Shown piece after piece: positions 1 to 7,979 of a DNA stretch of 64,000 nucleotides. The notes under the pieces were generated by a model, which was given only the letters and a program-made list of their open reading frames with translations, was not told where the DNA came from and did no database searches. The stretch spans positions 1,302,001 to 1,366,000 of the forward strand of contig CAVONV010000023.1 in assembly GCA_963697355.1 (NCBI GenBank), given 5' to 3'. Origin of the DNA: CAVONV01 sp963697355 (GTDB taxonomy: Bacteria > Acidobacteriota > Vicinamibacteria > Marinacidobacterales > DATDRI01). Position 1 is the stretch's first letter. Each line of letters begins with the position of its first letter. The position numbers were made by a program, and so were the translations under genes.

Positions 1-116
1 ACATTTCAGAATCGGGGCGGCGGCATCATTTTAGTGAAGCAGTCATAGGGAGTTCTGCGGGGCGAATGCATCAACAAGGTCTGTGTCGGATGGCATCGGC
101 AGCGCCGTTTCTCTAC

Positions 117-144
117 ATCGAGATCCATGATCATGGATCTCGAT
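117..144. repeat. 28-bp perfect palindrome
   Basis: The two 14-base arms are exact reverse complements, centred on TGATCA, with no loop. It lies in the noncoding DNA ahead of the first gene. It could be a binding site for a dimeric or tetrameric regulator or a cruciform. No T-run follows, so an intrinsic terminator is unlikely. The function is unknown. Confidence 0.6.
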
Positions 145-253
145 CCAGCATGTCGGAGCGGTTTTGATTTTTTGAACAACAATTCAAAACTTTGAAGCAA
201 CGCTCTTTGCGATGTTTCTTTGCACGACAAAAAGGATGGATTATTATCCAAAA

Positions 254-431
254 ATGAATGGCCTGCCGGCCCGTATTCCTCCTCCGCCCAAGGTTGCTGC
301 ACTCAGCGCCGTCCTCATCGGTTTTCTCGCGTTGGGGAGTTGTTATTGATGAAGACGGGGACCGGGCGAGCTACAATCTCTACCGCGCGAAAGTCAATGC
401 GTTGTTGCAGAAGATTGAAAAAGAGAGGTAA
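254..431 (+). pseudogene. Small lipoprotein, frameshifted
   Basis: An ATG at 254 opens a 31-residue reading frame with a hydrophobic stretch ending in a lipobox-like LALGSC, then stops at a TGA at about 347. In the next frame the sequence continues openly to a TAA at 429-431 with a hydrophilic, helix-like tail (ASYNLYRAKVNALLQKIEKER split over the middle of the frame). Removing a single T near 345 would join both into one small lipoprotein of about 58 residues. The tail ends only two bases before the next gene, as in an operon. Either this is a real frameshift or an assembly indel. No family is recognised. Confidence 0.4.
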
Positions 432-433
432 GC

Positions 434-1648
434 ATGGCGACTGAGTTGGGTCCGGACGGCCGAGGTCACGTTCTGGTGACATCGGGAACTCGAATCGGGT
501 CTTTCGGTCCGACCGAGCGCCGGGAATCGCCGAGCCTGCCGATGGAGTGCAAAGGTACCCTCATTGGGCCGGGCCGAGTCAATGCGCACACGCACATGTA
601 CAGTGGTCTCGTGCCTCTCGGAATGCCGCCTCCGAAAGAGGCTCCCAGCAACTTTGGCGAAATCCTGGAGAGGATTTGGTGGCGGCTGGATCGAGCTCTC
701 GATGAAAAGACACTTAGATCGGCGGCGCGCTACTATGTGGCCGATGCACTTCTAGCGGGGACGACAACGCTCATCGATCATCACGAGTCGCCCCACTTCA
801 TCGAGGGTTCACTAGATGTTTTGGCCGACGTGTGCCAGGAATTGGGTATGCGTGCCGTCCTTTGTTATGGAGCCACCGAGCGCAACGGGGGCCGTGACGA
901 AGCTCGACGCGGACTGGACGAATGCCGTCGCTTCATTAAGGAAAACACCCGACCGCTCGTGAGAGGTATGGTAGGACTCCATGCTTCTTTCACTGTTTCT
1001 GATGATACCGTGGGTGAAGCCGGAGAGCTCTGTCGTGAACTGGGGGCGAGGCTTCATGTGCACGTCGCTGAGGATCTGATCGATGTTCGCCATGCCGAGC
1101 GTCGAGGATACGACGGACCTTTGGAACGATTGGAACAACTCGGTGCATTGTCTCCCGGTTCCATCCTGGCCCATGGCGTGCATCTAAGTTCGGAGCAAGT
1201 GCGCAAGGCGGAACAGCAGGGCTGTTGGTTGGTGCAAAACCCACGCTCCAACCTTGGAAACGGAGTGGGCTATCCTTGGGCATTGGGTGAGAGCCGACAT
1301 GTCGCTCTGGGCACCGATGGCTATCCGGCGCGGATGGATGAAGAGGAAACGGCTTTGAGGGAGGCCGCAAAGGAACGGGGAGAACGTGAATTGGATGTGG
1401 AGCGACGTATCGCGGGCGGCTGGGTGCTGGCCGGAGGGTGTTTCTCCCGGAGCTTCTCCCCTTTGGTCGTAGGTGGTGCCGCTGATGCAGCGGCCTGGGT
1501 GGGCAACCGTCCTCGACATCTCATCGTCGGTGGTCGTACTGTGGTCGAGAATGGGCGCCTCGTGACGGCCGACTGGGAGGGAATCGTTTCAGAGGCTCAG
1601 AGCCGGGCCTCGAGTCTCTGGGACCGAATGCGCTCGCTCCAACCGTGA
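434..1648 (+). CDS. SsnA-like metal-dependent amidohydrolase
   Basis: This 404-residue protein belongs to the amidohydrolase superfamily (cytosine deaminase/AtzA/SsnA branch), which hydrolyses C-N bonds of heterocycles or related substrates using a divalent metal. Visible ligands are the HTH motif (H52, H54), H210 in LHVHVAED, H247 in ILAHGVHL and D295 in LGTDGYP. The phrase GTTTLIDHHESP is characteristic of the SsnA group, which is often found near purine or selenium-dependent molybdenum hydroxylase genes; none are seen here. The N-terminal beta domain is short, so the true start could be debated, but ATG 434 directly follows an upstream stop. The substrate cannot be told from sequence. The PLP enzyme downstream may act in the same pathway, although an RNA-binding protein gene lies between them. 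Confidence 0.85.
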   Translation: MATELGPDGRGHVLVTSGTRIGSFGPTERRESPSLPMECKGTLIGPGRVNAHTHMYSGLVPLGMPPPKEAPSNFGEILERIWWRLDRALDEKTLRSAARYYVADALLAGTTTLIDHHESPHFIEGSLDVLADVCQELGMRAVLCYGATERNGGRDEARRGLDECRRFIKENTRPLVRGMVGLHASFTVSDDTVGEAGELCRELGARLHVHVAEDLIDVRHAERRGYDGPLERLEQLGALSPGSILAHGVHLSSEQVRKAEQQGCWLVQNPRSNLGNGVGYPWALGESRHVALGTDGYPARMDEEETALREAAKERGERELDVERRIAGGWVLAGGCFSRSFSPLVVGGAADAAAWVGNRPRHLIVGGRTVVENGRLVTADWEGIVSEAQSRASSLWDRMRSLQP

Positions 1649-1677
1649 CGGTGACACCCCTTTGACCTGGTTCAGCC

Positions 1678-1708
1678 TTGACAGCCTACCGTCATTGGTG
1701 GATAGAAT
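1678..1708 (+). promoter_or_regulatory. Candidate sigma-70-type promoter for the RRM gene
   Basis: A consensus TTGACA at 1678-1683 and TAGAAT at 1703-1708 lie 19 bases apart, slightly wider than ideal. They precede a roughly 100-base leader before the RRM start at 1810. Long leaders are common for cold-inducible RNA-binding protein genes, but no thermosensor fold was verified. Confidence 0.35.
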
Positions 1709-1809
1709 CAGCTTGTCGGCTGCCCGAGGCTTTCGGTGGAATCGTAATGCTGGTAAGTCGCCGCACCTCCCTTAGTCCTCGTATCAGCCTTTTTTCAGGA
1801 GTCTGTCTA

Positions 1810-2091
1810 ATGACGAACATTTACGTAGGCAATTGCTCATACGATTTGACCGATGAGCAGCTAAGGGACCTCTTCGCGACGTACGGGGAAGTGGAGCGCG
1901 TCAGCATTATCCGGGACCGCGAGACCGGTCGCTCGCGTGGCTTCGCTTTTGTCGAGATGTCTGATTCCGCTGCGGCGCAAGCTGCCATCGCGGGGGTCAA
2001 CGGAACGGAGTTGGGCGGCAGAGCGTTGAAAGTGAACGAAGCCAAGCCCAAAAGGGAAGGTGGCGGCGGCGGCGGTCGGCGAGACTGGTAG
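1810..2091 (+). CDS. RRM-domain RNA-binding protein
   Basis: This 93-residue protein is one RNA recognition motif with a short glycine/arginine tail (GGGGGGRRDW), the architecture of bacterial glycine-rich RNA-binding proteins such as cyanobacterial Rbp. RNP2 (IYVGNCSY) is at residues 3-10, and RNP1 (RGFAFVEM) lies in the middle. The start ATG at 1810 is chosen because AGGAG sits about 8 bases upstream and the domain begins immediately. The frame extends further upstream but encodes nothing recognisable. Such proteins bind single-stranded RNA in the cytoplasm and are often cold- or stress-induced. It probably has its own promoter and is not part of the flanking metabolic genes. Confidence 0.93.
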   Translation: MTNIYVGNCSYDLTDEQLRDLFATYGEVERVSIIRDRETGRSRGFAFVEMSDSAAAQAAIAGVNGTELGGRALKVNEAKPKREGGGGGGRRDW

Positions 2092-2290
2092 TACCGTTAG
2101 GTTGACTTGGGTGGTCTCAGGACCACCTTGGTCGAATCACATAGCGCTTTTTGTTGGCGGGGTCGTGGCGTTGCACTGAGGTGCGGGTCGCGGCCTCGGC
2201 GGCCCATTTCTGGCGAGTCGTGTCCCTCCACTCTTGCGTCCGGACCATCAGGTGAGTCGAGGAGGAAACTTGGCCCCGTTGACCTCATCG

Positions 2291-3736
2291 ATGGTTTGTG
2301 CCGGTTGCGGCTACCAGGTACCTCTCGACGAACCCTATCCTTTCCGCTGCCCGCGGGCGCTTCCTGATGACGACATGGACCATGTCTTGACGAAGAACGT
2401 CGATTCGGTGTCGTTGGCATCGACATCGGGCTCGATGTCTACCTCCGACGATGGTGAAGACAATCCTTTCATTAGATTCCGGGGCTCCTTTCTTTCTTAT
2501 CACTTGGGACTTGCCCATGGTTTTTCGGACCGTGACTACGTCAACCTGGTCACTGAGTTCGATAGCAGCCTGGTCAAAGTGGACGGAAGGGGATTCCGCG
2601 TGACTCCGCTCGTCCAGGCCGAAGGGCTTCAACGTCTCCTCGGCTTAGCTCGTGGGGGCGCCTTGTGGATCAAGGACGAGACCGGAAACGTCTCGGGGAC
2701 GCACAAGGGGCGTCACCTCATGGGGATTCTCTTTTGGCTGGAAGTCGCCGAGCGCTCGGGGCTAGGAGGGATCGATCGGCGGTCGACACCTCGCCTGGCG
2801 ATAGCGAGTTGCGGCAATGCCGCTTTGGCCGCTGCCGTTTTGGCCCAAGCCGGTGGACGCGAACTGGAAGTCTTCGTGCCGCCCCATGCAGAGGCTTCGA
2901 TCCTCGAACGGTTTCGACAACTGGGAGCGGAGGTGTCCGTTTGTCCTCGGCAATCGGAAGGTAGAGGCGACCCTTGTGTCCTCCGTTTTCGAGACGAAGT
3001 CGCAGCCGGGGCATTGCCCTTCGCTTGTCAAGGAAACGAGAACGGTCTCGCCATCGAGGGTGGGGAAACGCTCGGCTACGAGATCGTGGATGCGATGGTG
3101 GCTCGAGACCGAAGGCCCGATCGCATTTTCGTTCAGGTCGGGGGCGGTGCGCTAGCGAGTGCTTGCATCCAAGCGCTCTGCCGAGAGAGAAAACGCGGAC
3201 GGATCGAGCGGCTACCACGGTTCCATGCCGTTCAGACCGAGGGAGCATACCCTCTGAGCTTGGCCTACGGTCGCGTGGTCGAGCGGATCCTCGAGCACTA
3301 TCGGCGGGAGGCCAAAGGCCCCCTGACACCTCCAGAGAAAGTAGAGGAGTTGGCCCGGTTCATTACGGAACATATTCCGTCTCGACTCCTGGAAGAACAA
3401 CTGCGCTATGCCGCCACTCATCGGTCGTCCTTCATGCAACCCTGGCCGACCACGCCGCAAAGCGTTGCCGAGGCCATCCTCGACGACGAAACCTATGACT
3501 GGCTGGAGGTGGTGCGCGGCATGTTGGTCACGGGCGGGTTCCCCGTGGTCGTTGCCGAAGACCGACTCCGTGAAGCGCATAGGGCGGCACATCGCCATAC
3601 GGAGATTCGAGTCGATCCCACCGGCACCGCCGGCTTGGCGGGGGCTCTCGAGCTCGCCGAGCGGGGAATCTTGAGCGCCGACGAAACGGTCGTCGTCCTC
3701 TTCACAGGCGTGGAGCGCAGTAGCAAATCCTCGTAA
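2291..3736 (+). CDS. PLP-dependent fold-type II enzyme (threonine synthase-like)
   Basis: This is a 481-residue cytoplasmic pyridoxal-phosphate enzyme of the tryptophan-synthase-beta/threonine-synthase fold. Visible features are an N-terminal CAGC...C zinc-ribbon-like patch as in many threonine synthase relatives, the likely Schiff-base lysine K139 in SGTHKGRH, a phosphate-contacting SCGNAA loop and a glycine-rich VQVGGGALAS. It differs from classical threonine synthase (SFKDRG), so lyases such as diaminopropionate ammonia-lyase-type enzymes are alternatives. The start is uncertain: AGGAGG at 2258-2263 lies rather far from ATG 2291, and in-frame TTG 2279 or ATG 2234 are possible. Together with the upstream amidohydrolase it may form a nitrogen-compound catabolic route; that is inference. 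Confidence 0.8.
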   Translation: MVCAGCGYQVPLDEPYPFRCPRALPDDDMDHVLTKNVDSVSLASTSGSMSTSDDGEDNPFIRFRGSFLSYHLGLAHGFSDRDYVNLVTEFDSSLVKVDGRGFRVTPLVQAEGLQRLLGLARGGALWIKDETGNVSGTHKGRHLMGILFWLEVAERSGLGGIDRRSTPRLAIASCGNAALAAAVLAQAGGRELEVFVPPHAEASILERFRQLGAEVSVCPRQSEGRGDPCVLRFRDEVAAGALPFACQGNENGLAIEGGETLGYEIVDAMVARDRRPDRIFVQVGGGALASACIQALCRERKRGRIERLPRFHAVQTEGAYPLSLAYGRVVERILEHYRREAKGPLTPPEKVEELARFITEHIPSRLLEEQLRYAATHRSSFMQPWPTTPQSVAEAILDDETYDWLEVVRGMLVTGGFPVVVAEDRLREAHRAAHRHTEIRVDPTGTAGLAGALELAERGILSADETVVVLFTGVERSSKSS

Positions 3737-3844
3737 GTGTTTGATTCTAAGTCAAAAAAGCAGTCGGACGACGGTGGGTCGCTGGCTCGAGCCGCCATTT
3801 GTCGCAAAGGCAACGTCCAAAAAGTGACCAATGCGTGATACACA

Positions 3845-3895
3845 GTTGCTAATATGGAACTTTGGGAACATATCTCGAGAAGGATGCCAAAGGAG
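3845..3895 (+). promoter_or_regulatory. Candidate promoter and RBS of the msrB-msrA operon
   Basis: An extended -10 element TGCTAATAT ends at 3855, and a strong Shine-Dalgarno AAAGGAG lies near 3889-3895, correctly spaced before ATG 3902. No clear -35 was seen, as is usual for extended -10 promoters. Confidence 0.4.
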
Positions 3896-3901
3896 CCAAC
3901 C

Positions 3902-4420
3902 ATGAAACGCCGAGAATTCCTGGGAGCCACAGGACTCTCGCTTCTTTTTGCAGAGTCAATTTGGGGTGCGGAATTGGATAACAACGAGAAATCGAAAGAC
4001 GAGATAGCTAAGTTGGAGAAGTCCAAGAAAGAATGGCAGGAACTACTGGACAATAATGCCTACCAGGTGATGTTCGAAGACAAAACGGAGCCGCCGACGT
4101 CCAGTCCCCTGAATCAAGAAAAGCGCAAGGGAACCTTTATCTGCGCGGCCTGTTTCCTGCCGCTCTTCGAGTCTTCCGCGAAGTTCGAGAGCGGAACCGG
4201 GTGGCCGAGCTTCTTTCAGCCCATCCCCGGTCACATGGGTAAAAAGAGAGATTTCAAGCTCGTTCTGCCACGCACGGAGTATCACTGCATCCGCTGCGGG
4301 GCACATCAGGGACACGTCTTCAACGACGGCCCGCCGCCCACCGGCGAGCGATGGTGTAACAACGGCGTCGCGCTGCTGTTCGTTCCCGAGGGCGAAGAGC
4401 TTCCACCACTCAGAAATTAA
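3902..4420 (+). CDS. msrB: Exported peptide-methionine (R)-S-oxide reductase MsrB
   Basis: MsrB reduces the R-epimer of methionine sulfoxide in oxidised proteins. The 172-residue protein begins with a Tat-like leader (KRREFLGATGLSLL) and a short coiled linker, so it acts outside the cytoplasm. The catalytic domain shows two zinc CxxC pairs (CAAC and CIRC), the GTGWPSF substrate loop, GHVFNDGPPPTG and the catalytic Cys at about residue 152 in RWCNNGVALLF. ATG 3902 is preferred over the in-frame ATG 3854 because it follows AAAGGAG and begins the signal sequence. It is followed 20 bases later by msrA, forming a two-gene extracytoplasmic methionine repair operon that covers both sulfoxide epimers. 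Confidence 0.95.
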   Translation: MKRREFLGATGLSLLFAESIWGAELDNNEKSKDEIAKLEKSKKEWQELLDNNAYQVMFEDKTEPPTSSPLNQEKRKGTFICAACFLPLFESSAKFESGTGWPSFFQPIPGHMGKKRDFKLVLPRTEYHCIRCGAHQGHVFNDGPPPTGERWCNNGVALLFVPEGEELPPLRN

Positions 4421-4440
4421 TCAACTAAGGAGAGAGCGCG

Positions 4441-5091
4441 GTGAAGACGAGAGCCATCATTACAGTAACCTTGAGCGCCCTTATCCTCTTGGGACTATTT
4501 TGGATTGTTGTAACCGATGACCGCGCCGAGCTATCAGCCAATGGAACCATGATGCAGACAGACAAGACCGTTTGGGCCATCGCCACGTTTGCCGGTGGCT
4601 GCTTTTGGTGTATGGAGCCGCCTTTTGATGCTTTGGATGGGGTGAAGTCGACCGTGTCGGGTTATACGGGTGGCCGCTTGGAGAATCCGACCTACGAGCA
4701 GGTTTCTTCGGGTGGAACCGGTCACTACGAGGCGATTCGAATCGAGTTTGATCCCGAAAAGGTCAGCTACCAAGAGCTTCTGGAAGTCTTCTGGGTCAAC
4801 ATCGACCCGACGGACGGCGCCGGACAATTCTGTGACCGCGGCGATCAGTATCGCAGTGCGATCTTCTACCACTCCGAGGAACAACGAGAGGCCGCTCAAG
4901 CGTCGAAGAAAAAGTTGAAAGAATCGGGACGACTCTCCAAGTCGGTCGTGACACCCATTGAGCCCGCCGCAACCTTCTACGTTGCCGAGGACTACCACCA
5001 GGACTACTACAAGAAGAACCCCATCCGGTACAAATTCTACCGAACCGGCTGCGGCCGCGACCGAGTCCTCAAAAAACTCTGGGCCAAATAA
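4441..5091 (+). CDS. msrA: Exported peptide-methionine (S)-S-oxide reductase MsrA
   Basis: MsrA reduces the S-epimer of methionine sulfoxide. The 216-residue protein has an N-terminal hydrophobic segment (residues 5-24, signal anchor or signal peptide), then the catalytic GGCFWCME motif with nucleophile C54, the SGYTGG loop, and the GTGHYEA and QYRSAIFY motifs of the family. A C-terminal Cys (GCGRD) may act as resolving residue. The start is GTG at 4441, supported by AAGGAGAG about 8 bases upstream. It is the second gene of an operon with msrB; separate exported MsrB and MsrA proteins suggest envelope repair of oxidised surface proteins. Confidence 0.96.
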   Translation: MKTRAIITVTLSALILLGLFWIVVTDDRAELSANGTMMQTDKTVWAIATFAGGCFWCMEPPFDALDGVKSTVSGYTGGRLENPTYEQVSSGGTGHYEAIRIEFDPEKVSYQELLEVFWVNIDPTDGAGQFCDRGDQYRSAIFYHSEEQREAAQASKKKLKESGRLSKSVVTPIEPAATFYVAEDYHQDYYKKNPIRYKFYRTGCGRDRVLKKLWAK

Positions 5092-5095
5092 TGGC

Positions 5096-5146
5096 GACAG
5101 TCACCAGTTAAACTGCTGATTGAAGGCAGGGTGGCGTGGTGACTGT
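5096..5146. repeat. Inverted repeat with GACAGTCACC arms
   Basis: The arms ACAGTCACCA (5097-5106) and TGGTGACTGT (5137-5146) are exact reverse complements around a 30-base loop, just after the msrA stop. The GACAGTCACC core recurs at 11005, 39707 and, inverted, near 5942, which suggests a dispersed REP-like element. Confidence 0.55.
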
Positions 5147-5249
5147 TACCGAATCCTTTTCTTTCTTCAGAGATCACGGTCAATTGATGGCTTTTCGAGC
5201 CCCATTCAAGGCAAGGTCGCCGGGACAAGTAGTTAGTTAGAGCTGTCAG

Positions 5250-5525
5250 CTAGGCAGCAAGCAGCGGCGCGAGGTCGGATTCTTTGAGGGGCTCGAGTCC
5301 GTGCTCCTTGAGGACGTTGTTGATGGCCTCGAGGTTCACACCCGCCGGGTCCAGAAGCTCGATTCCGATGAGCTCACCCTTGTTGTTGATGTCGATTACC
5401 ATGTCAGGTGAGATTCGCTTCGAATGCTCACTTTTTTCACTGGGTTCGGAAAGATACAGATAACCCAGCCTGGGAAGGCCATCCCGGTATGTGATTTCTA
5501 GATCCACGTGAACCCTATTCGTCAT
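5250..5525 (-). CDS. DUF2283 family small protein, probable antitoxin partner
   Basis: This protein of about 91 residues has DUF2283 features: a beta-rich N-terminal strand set with YLYLSEP, then DMVIDINNKGELIGIELLDP, the family hallmark. The start ATG at 5525 is chosen because the domain begins there and it overlaps the end of the DUF4258 gene by 11 bases, the usual arrangement of coupled modules. DUF2283 genes very often sit next to DUF4258 genes and are proposed to form toxin-antitoxin-like pairs. Biochemical function is not established for the family as far as can be seen here. Confidence 0.75.
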   Translation of the reverse strand: MTNRVHVDLEITYRDGLPRLGYLYLSEPSEKSEHSKRISPDMVIDINNKGELIGIELLDPAGVNLEAINNVLKEHGLEPLKESDLAPLLAA

Positions 5526-5796
5526 TCTGTGCCTCGTATGCGGTGATGACCTCGAGCGTCTCCTTTTCCGGTATCGGTTCAACGATGATGTTCCATCGCT
5601 CTCGCCGAAAACGTGTTTCAATAACCCAGCGATCCTCGATGTGATCACGCCGAAAATCAGTTGCTTGTTCCATCATACGGCGCAAGTCGATCTCCGTAAA
5701 GTGCCGTTTTGCCATTCGCTTTTCCACATGGGGTATGAACTCGAGTTCCCAGTCCCACCATGTCGGCCACCGATTACGCTTACGCTTCACCACCAA
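5515..5796 (-). CDS. DUF4258 family small protein, probable toxin-like partner
   Basis: The 93-residue protein resembles DUF4258 members (RelE/BrnT-like small basic proteins): HVEKRMAKRHFTEIDLRRMM followed by a beta section with WVIETRFRRERWNIIVEP. It is upstream of, and overlaps by 11 bases, the DUF2283 gene, so the two are translationally coupled. The role as a toxin is inferred from the pairing only. Confidence 0.7.
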   Translation of the reverse strand: MVVKRKRNRWPTWWDWELEFIPHVEKRMAKRHFTEIDLRRMMEQATDFRRDHIEDRWVIETRFRRERWNIIVEPIPEKETLEVITAYEAQNDE

Positions 5797-6095
5797 TACG
5801 CTCTCCGATACGGGTGATCCTATCCTTTGAAGACGAAAAAAAACACAGATTCCCCCTTCTTCAAAGTTTTTCTCTCCAATACGTGATTGCGAACGGTGAG
5901 GGCGTCTCCTGATAAGTTATTGGTTCCACGGCGGTTGTTGTGATGACTGTCCCGATTCGTTCCCGGGAAGAAATTGGACTGTAATCGCCTTCCCGAGAAG
6001 GGTCAGCCTGCACTGATTCGCTCGATCAACTCTCTAGCGTCAAACAGCCGTGAGCGGCGGCATGTGAGAGGTCAGTGTTGCCGAGGCCGACATCC
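5797..6095. other. Intergenic region, no gene seen
   Basis: About 300 bases between two minus-strand units. It contains GATGACTGTCCC at 5942-5953, an inverted copy of the dispersed GGGACAGTCA motif, next to a small palindrome TTCCCGGGAA. No convincing coding frame was seen. The promoter of the DUF4258/DUF2283 pair should lie at its left edge. Confidence 0.5.
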
Positions 6096-7610
6096 TCAGC
6101 GGTTGGCCTTCTCCTCTTGGTTTTTTTCCAGTCGGTCCAATTTATCTTTCAAATGTTGGGCTTCCGGATCGAGGGCCAGGGCTTTTTTGTAGTTTCGGAG
6201 CGCCAGTTCGAGCTCTCCCTTTTTCACATAAGCATCGCCCAGGCTGTCGTACGCATTGGAAGATTTCGGATACAAATCTACATTGAGCCGGAATAATGAA
6301 ATCGCCCATTCGGAATTGCCCCAGCGGAGGACTTTATGGGCCGCGGTATCGAGCACCGTCTCCTCGGCGGGGGCCGATTTCGCTAAACGCAGTGCCTCGT
6401 CCAAGCCCTTGTCAAAAATGCAGTTGATCAGATCGTCCATGTTGGGCGGTGCCGGGGAGGCTTCATGCCTTCTCAGGGAGAACGTGACGCCAACTGGAGC
6501 GTTGTCGTTGGGCTCTTTTTGGAGGAAGGCTAGAGCATGTGGATCTGCCTGTAGATGAGCAACGAAAAAGTTTTGGACATAACGGCAGACCATCTCGTAG
6601 GCAGGTCTTGCATTTCCCTTGAAGGGTCTCCTGCCCCGTAGAGGTTTTTCCAACCCCAGCATGGGGTAGGAAGTAAAGTTCGCATGTTCTACTTCGTCGA
6701 CCCAAAGAAAGGTGGCATCGGAGTACCTGGCTTGGGCGAACAGGGAACGGGTCTCCAGTTCGGGCAGGTCTTTGCGGACGTATCTCTCACTCATCATGTG
6801 GATCCAAGGCATGCGTAAGCGGTCTGGATTGAAATCCGGCGACTCGTGAGGTACCTTCAAAAAACCATCGAACTGAACGGCGCAATCTATCGTGACCAAG
6901 GCCCTCACGTCCGGATTCCTCATTGCCAGGAGAAGCGCGGAAATTCCGCCTAGATCGAAACCCGCCAAGCCCAGACCGGCTCCATCCACAAAGGGCAGGC
7001 TCCGTGCCCGGCCCAGGGCAAACTCCATGTCTCGGACATGCGCCTCAACGTCTAGAACCCCGACACCGGACAGGCGAGAATGAACCCCGAGTAGGGGGCT
7101 TGTCACTACCACAAACCCGTGACTGGCCAGGTACTCGCACATGACGACGTGGGTCAAGGGCGACTCGAAATCGAGACCCTGGCCGAAAACAATGAGGGGG
7201 AACCGTCCTAGCCCAGGCTGGGCGTCACCAACCGCCATAAGTTTCTTACTCATCAGCCGGGCCAGCCCCTGCTCGGAAAACCCCGTTATGAAGGGAAGGG
7301 ACGGGTCGATAGGCTCGTCTCCAATCCGTATCCTTTGATCGGTTCCGAAATCCAGGGCGGCCAAGTCCGCGTAGTCGCGGAAACTCATCGCAGACCCGAT
7401 AGACTTGCCGGTTGGATACCAGAGATAGATTCGTATGGGGCGAGCCCTTCCTTGAAACGATCGACTAGGATCCATTTCCTGCAGCAATCGAAACCCGACC
7501 CCGTGACGGCCCTCCGACAGGTCACCCCAGAGCTCCGGACTTTCCGCGAATAACGGGCAGCACAAGGCGAGGCAAGACAGGAGCAAGAACAATCGCTTCA
7601 TCTCGGGCAT
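6096..7610 (-). CDS. Exported alpha/beta hydrolase with C-terminal TPR repeats
   Basis: The protein of about 504 residues has a signal peptide (RLFLLLSCLALCCPLFAES), a PAF-acetylhydrolase/dienelactone-hydrolase-like alpha/beta hydrolase domain and a C-terminal TPR pair (SSNAYDSLGDAYVKKGELE). The usual GxSxG nucleophile elbow reads GFDLGG, so the nucleophile position is Asp. The candidate catalytic His is in VEHANFTSYP. Asp nucleophiles occur in haloalkane dehalogenases and epoxide hydrolases, but the rest resembles PAF-AH-like esterases, so the protein may be non-catalytic or use different chemistry. Starts at 7625, 7610 and 7601 are all in frame; 7610 has a GGTGG about 8 bases upstream. It seems to be a single-gene unit. 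Confidence 0.8.
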   Translation of the reverse strand: MPEMKRLFLLLSCLALCCPLFAESPELWGDLSEGRHGVGFRLLQEMDPSRSFQGRARPIRIYLWYPTGKSIGSAMSFRDYADLAALDFGTDQRIRIGDEPIDPSLPFITGFSEQGLARLMSKKLMAVGDAQPGLGRFPLIVFGQGLDFESPLTHVVMCEYLASHGFVVVTSPLLGVHSRLSGVGVLDVEAHVRDMEFALGRARSLPFVDGAGLGLAGFDLGGISALLLAMRNPDVRALVTIDCAVQFDGFLKVPHESPDFNPDRLRMPWIHMMSERYVRKDLPELETRSLFAQARYSDATFLWVDEVEHANFTSYPMLGLEKPLRGRRPFKGNARPAYEMVCRYVQNFFVAHLQADPHALAFLQKEPNDNAPVGVTFSLRRHEASPAPPNMDDLINCIFDKGLDEALRLAKSAPAEETVLDTAAHKVLRWGNSEWAISLFRLNVDLYPKSSNAYDSLGDAYVKKGELELALRNYKKALALDPEAQHLKDKLDRLEKNQEEKANR

Positions 7611-7979
7611 GACGTTTTCCACCATATCCTTATTTATGTTTCTTCACAGACGTAAACTCAAACGGCTGTATTTCGGAAGGGGGAACAGATTGTCTGTAAT
7701 ACACCCGGCGATACTCTCCGTATGACCAGAACGTTCCCCCTTTTCTACGTTATGAAGACAAGCGACTGCAAACGCCGCAGGTTCTCCCAGGCGAGTACGG
7801 GCTTTTCGCTCGACAAGAGCGTCGAGAACAGAATTCAACTTTTCCTCCAACAGCCTGATGACGACACGCGGTCTGCGATAGAGCGAGCGGCAACTACCTG
7901 AGAGATGAGTCTATACATCCTCTTCCGGGTAGGGGATGATATGCTGGCTGTCCGGTCAGTTCGTCGGGCTGGAGGTGAG
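7611..7979. other. Intergenic region between divergent genes
   Basis: This stretch separates the hydrolase gene (minus) from the pentad-repeat gene (plus). A 68-codon minus-strand frame (7644-7850) is present but has no recognisable family and no good ribosome-binding site, so it is not called. Both flanking promoters should lie here. A strong GGAGGTGA precedes the plus-strand start at 7980. Confidence 0.4.
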
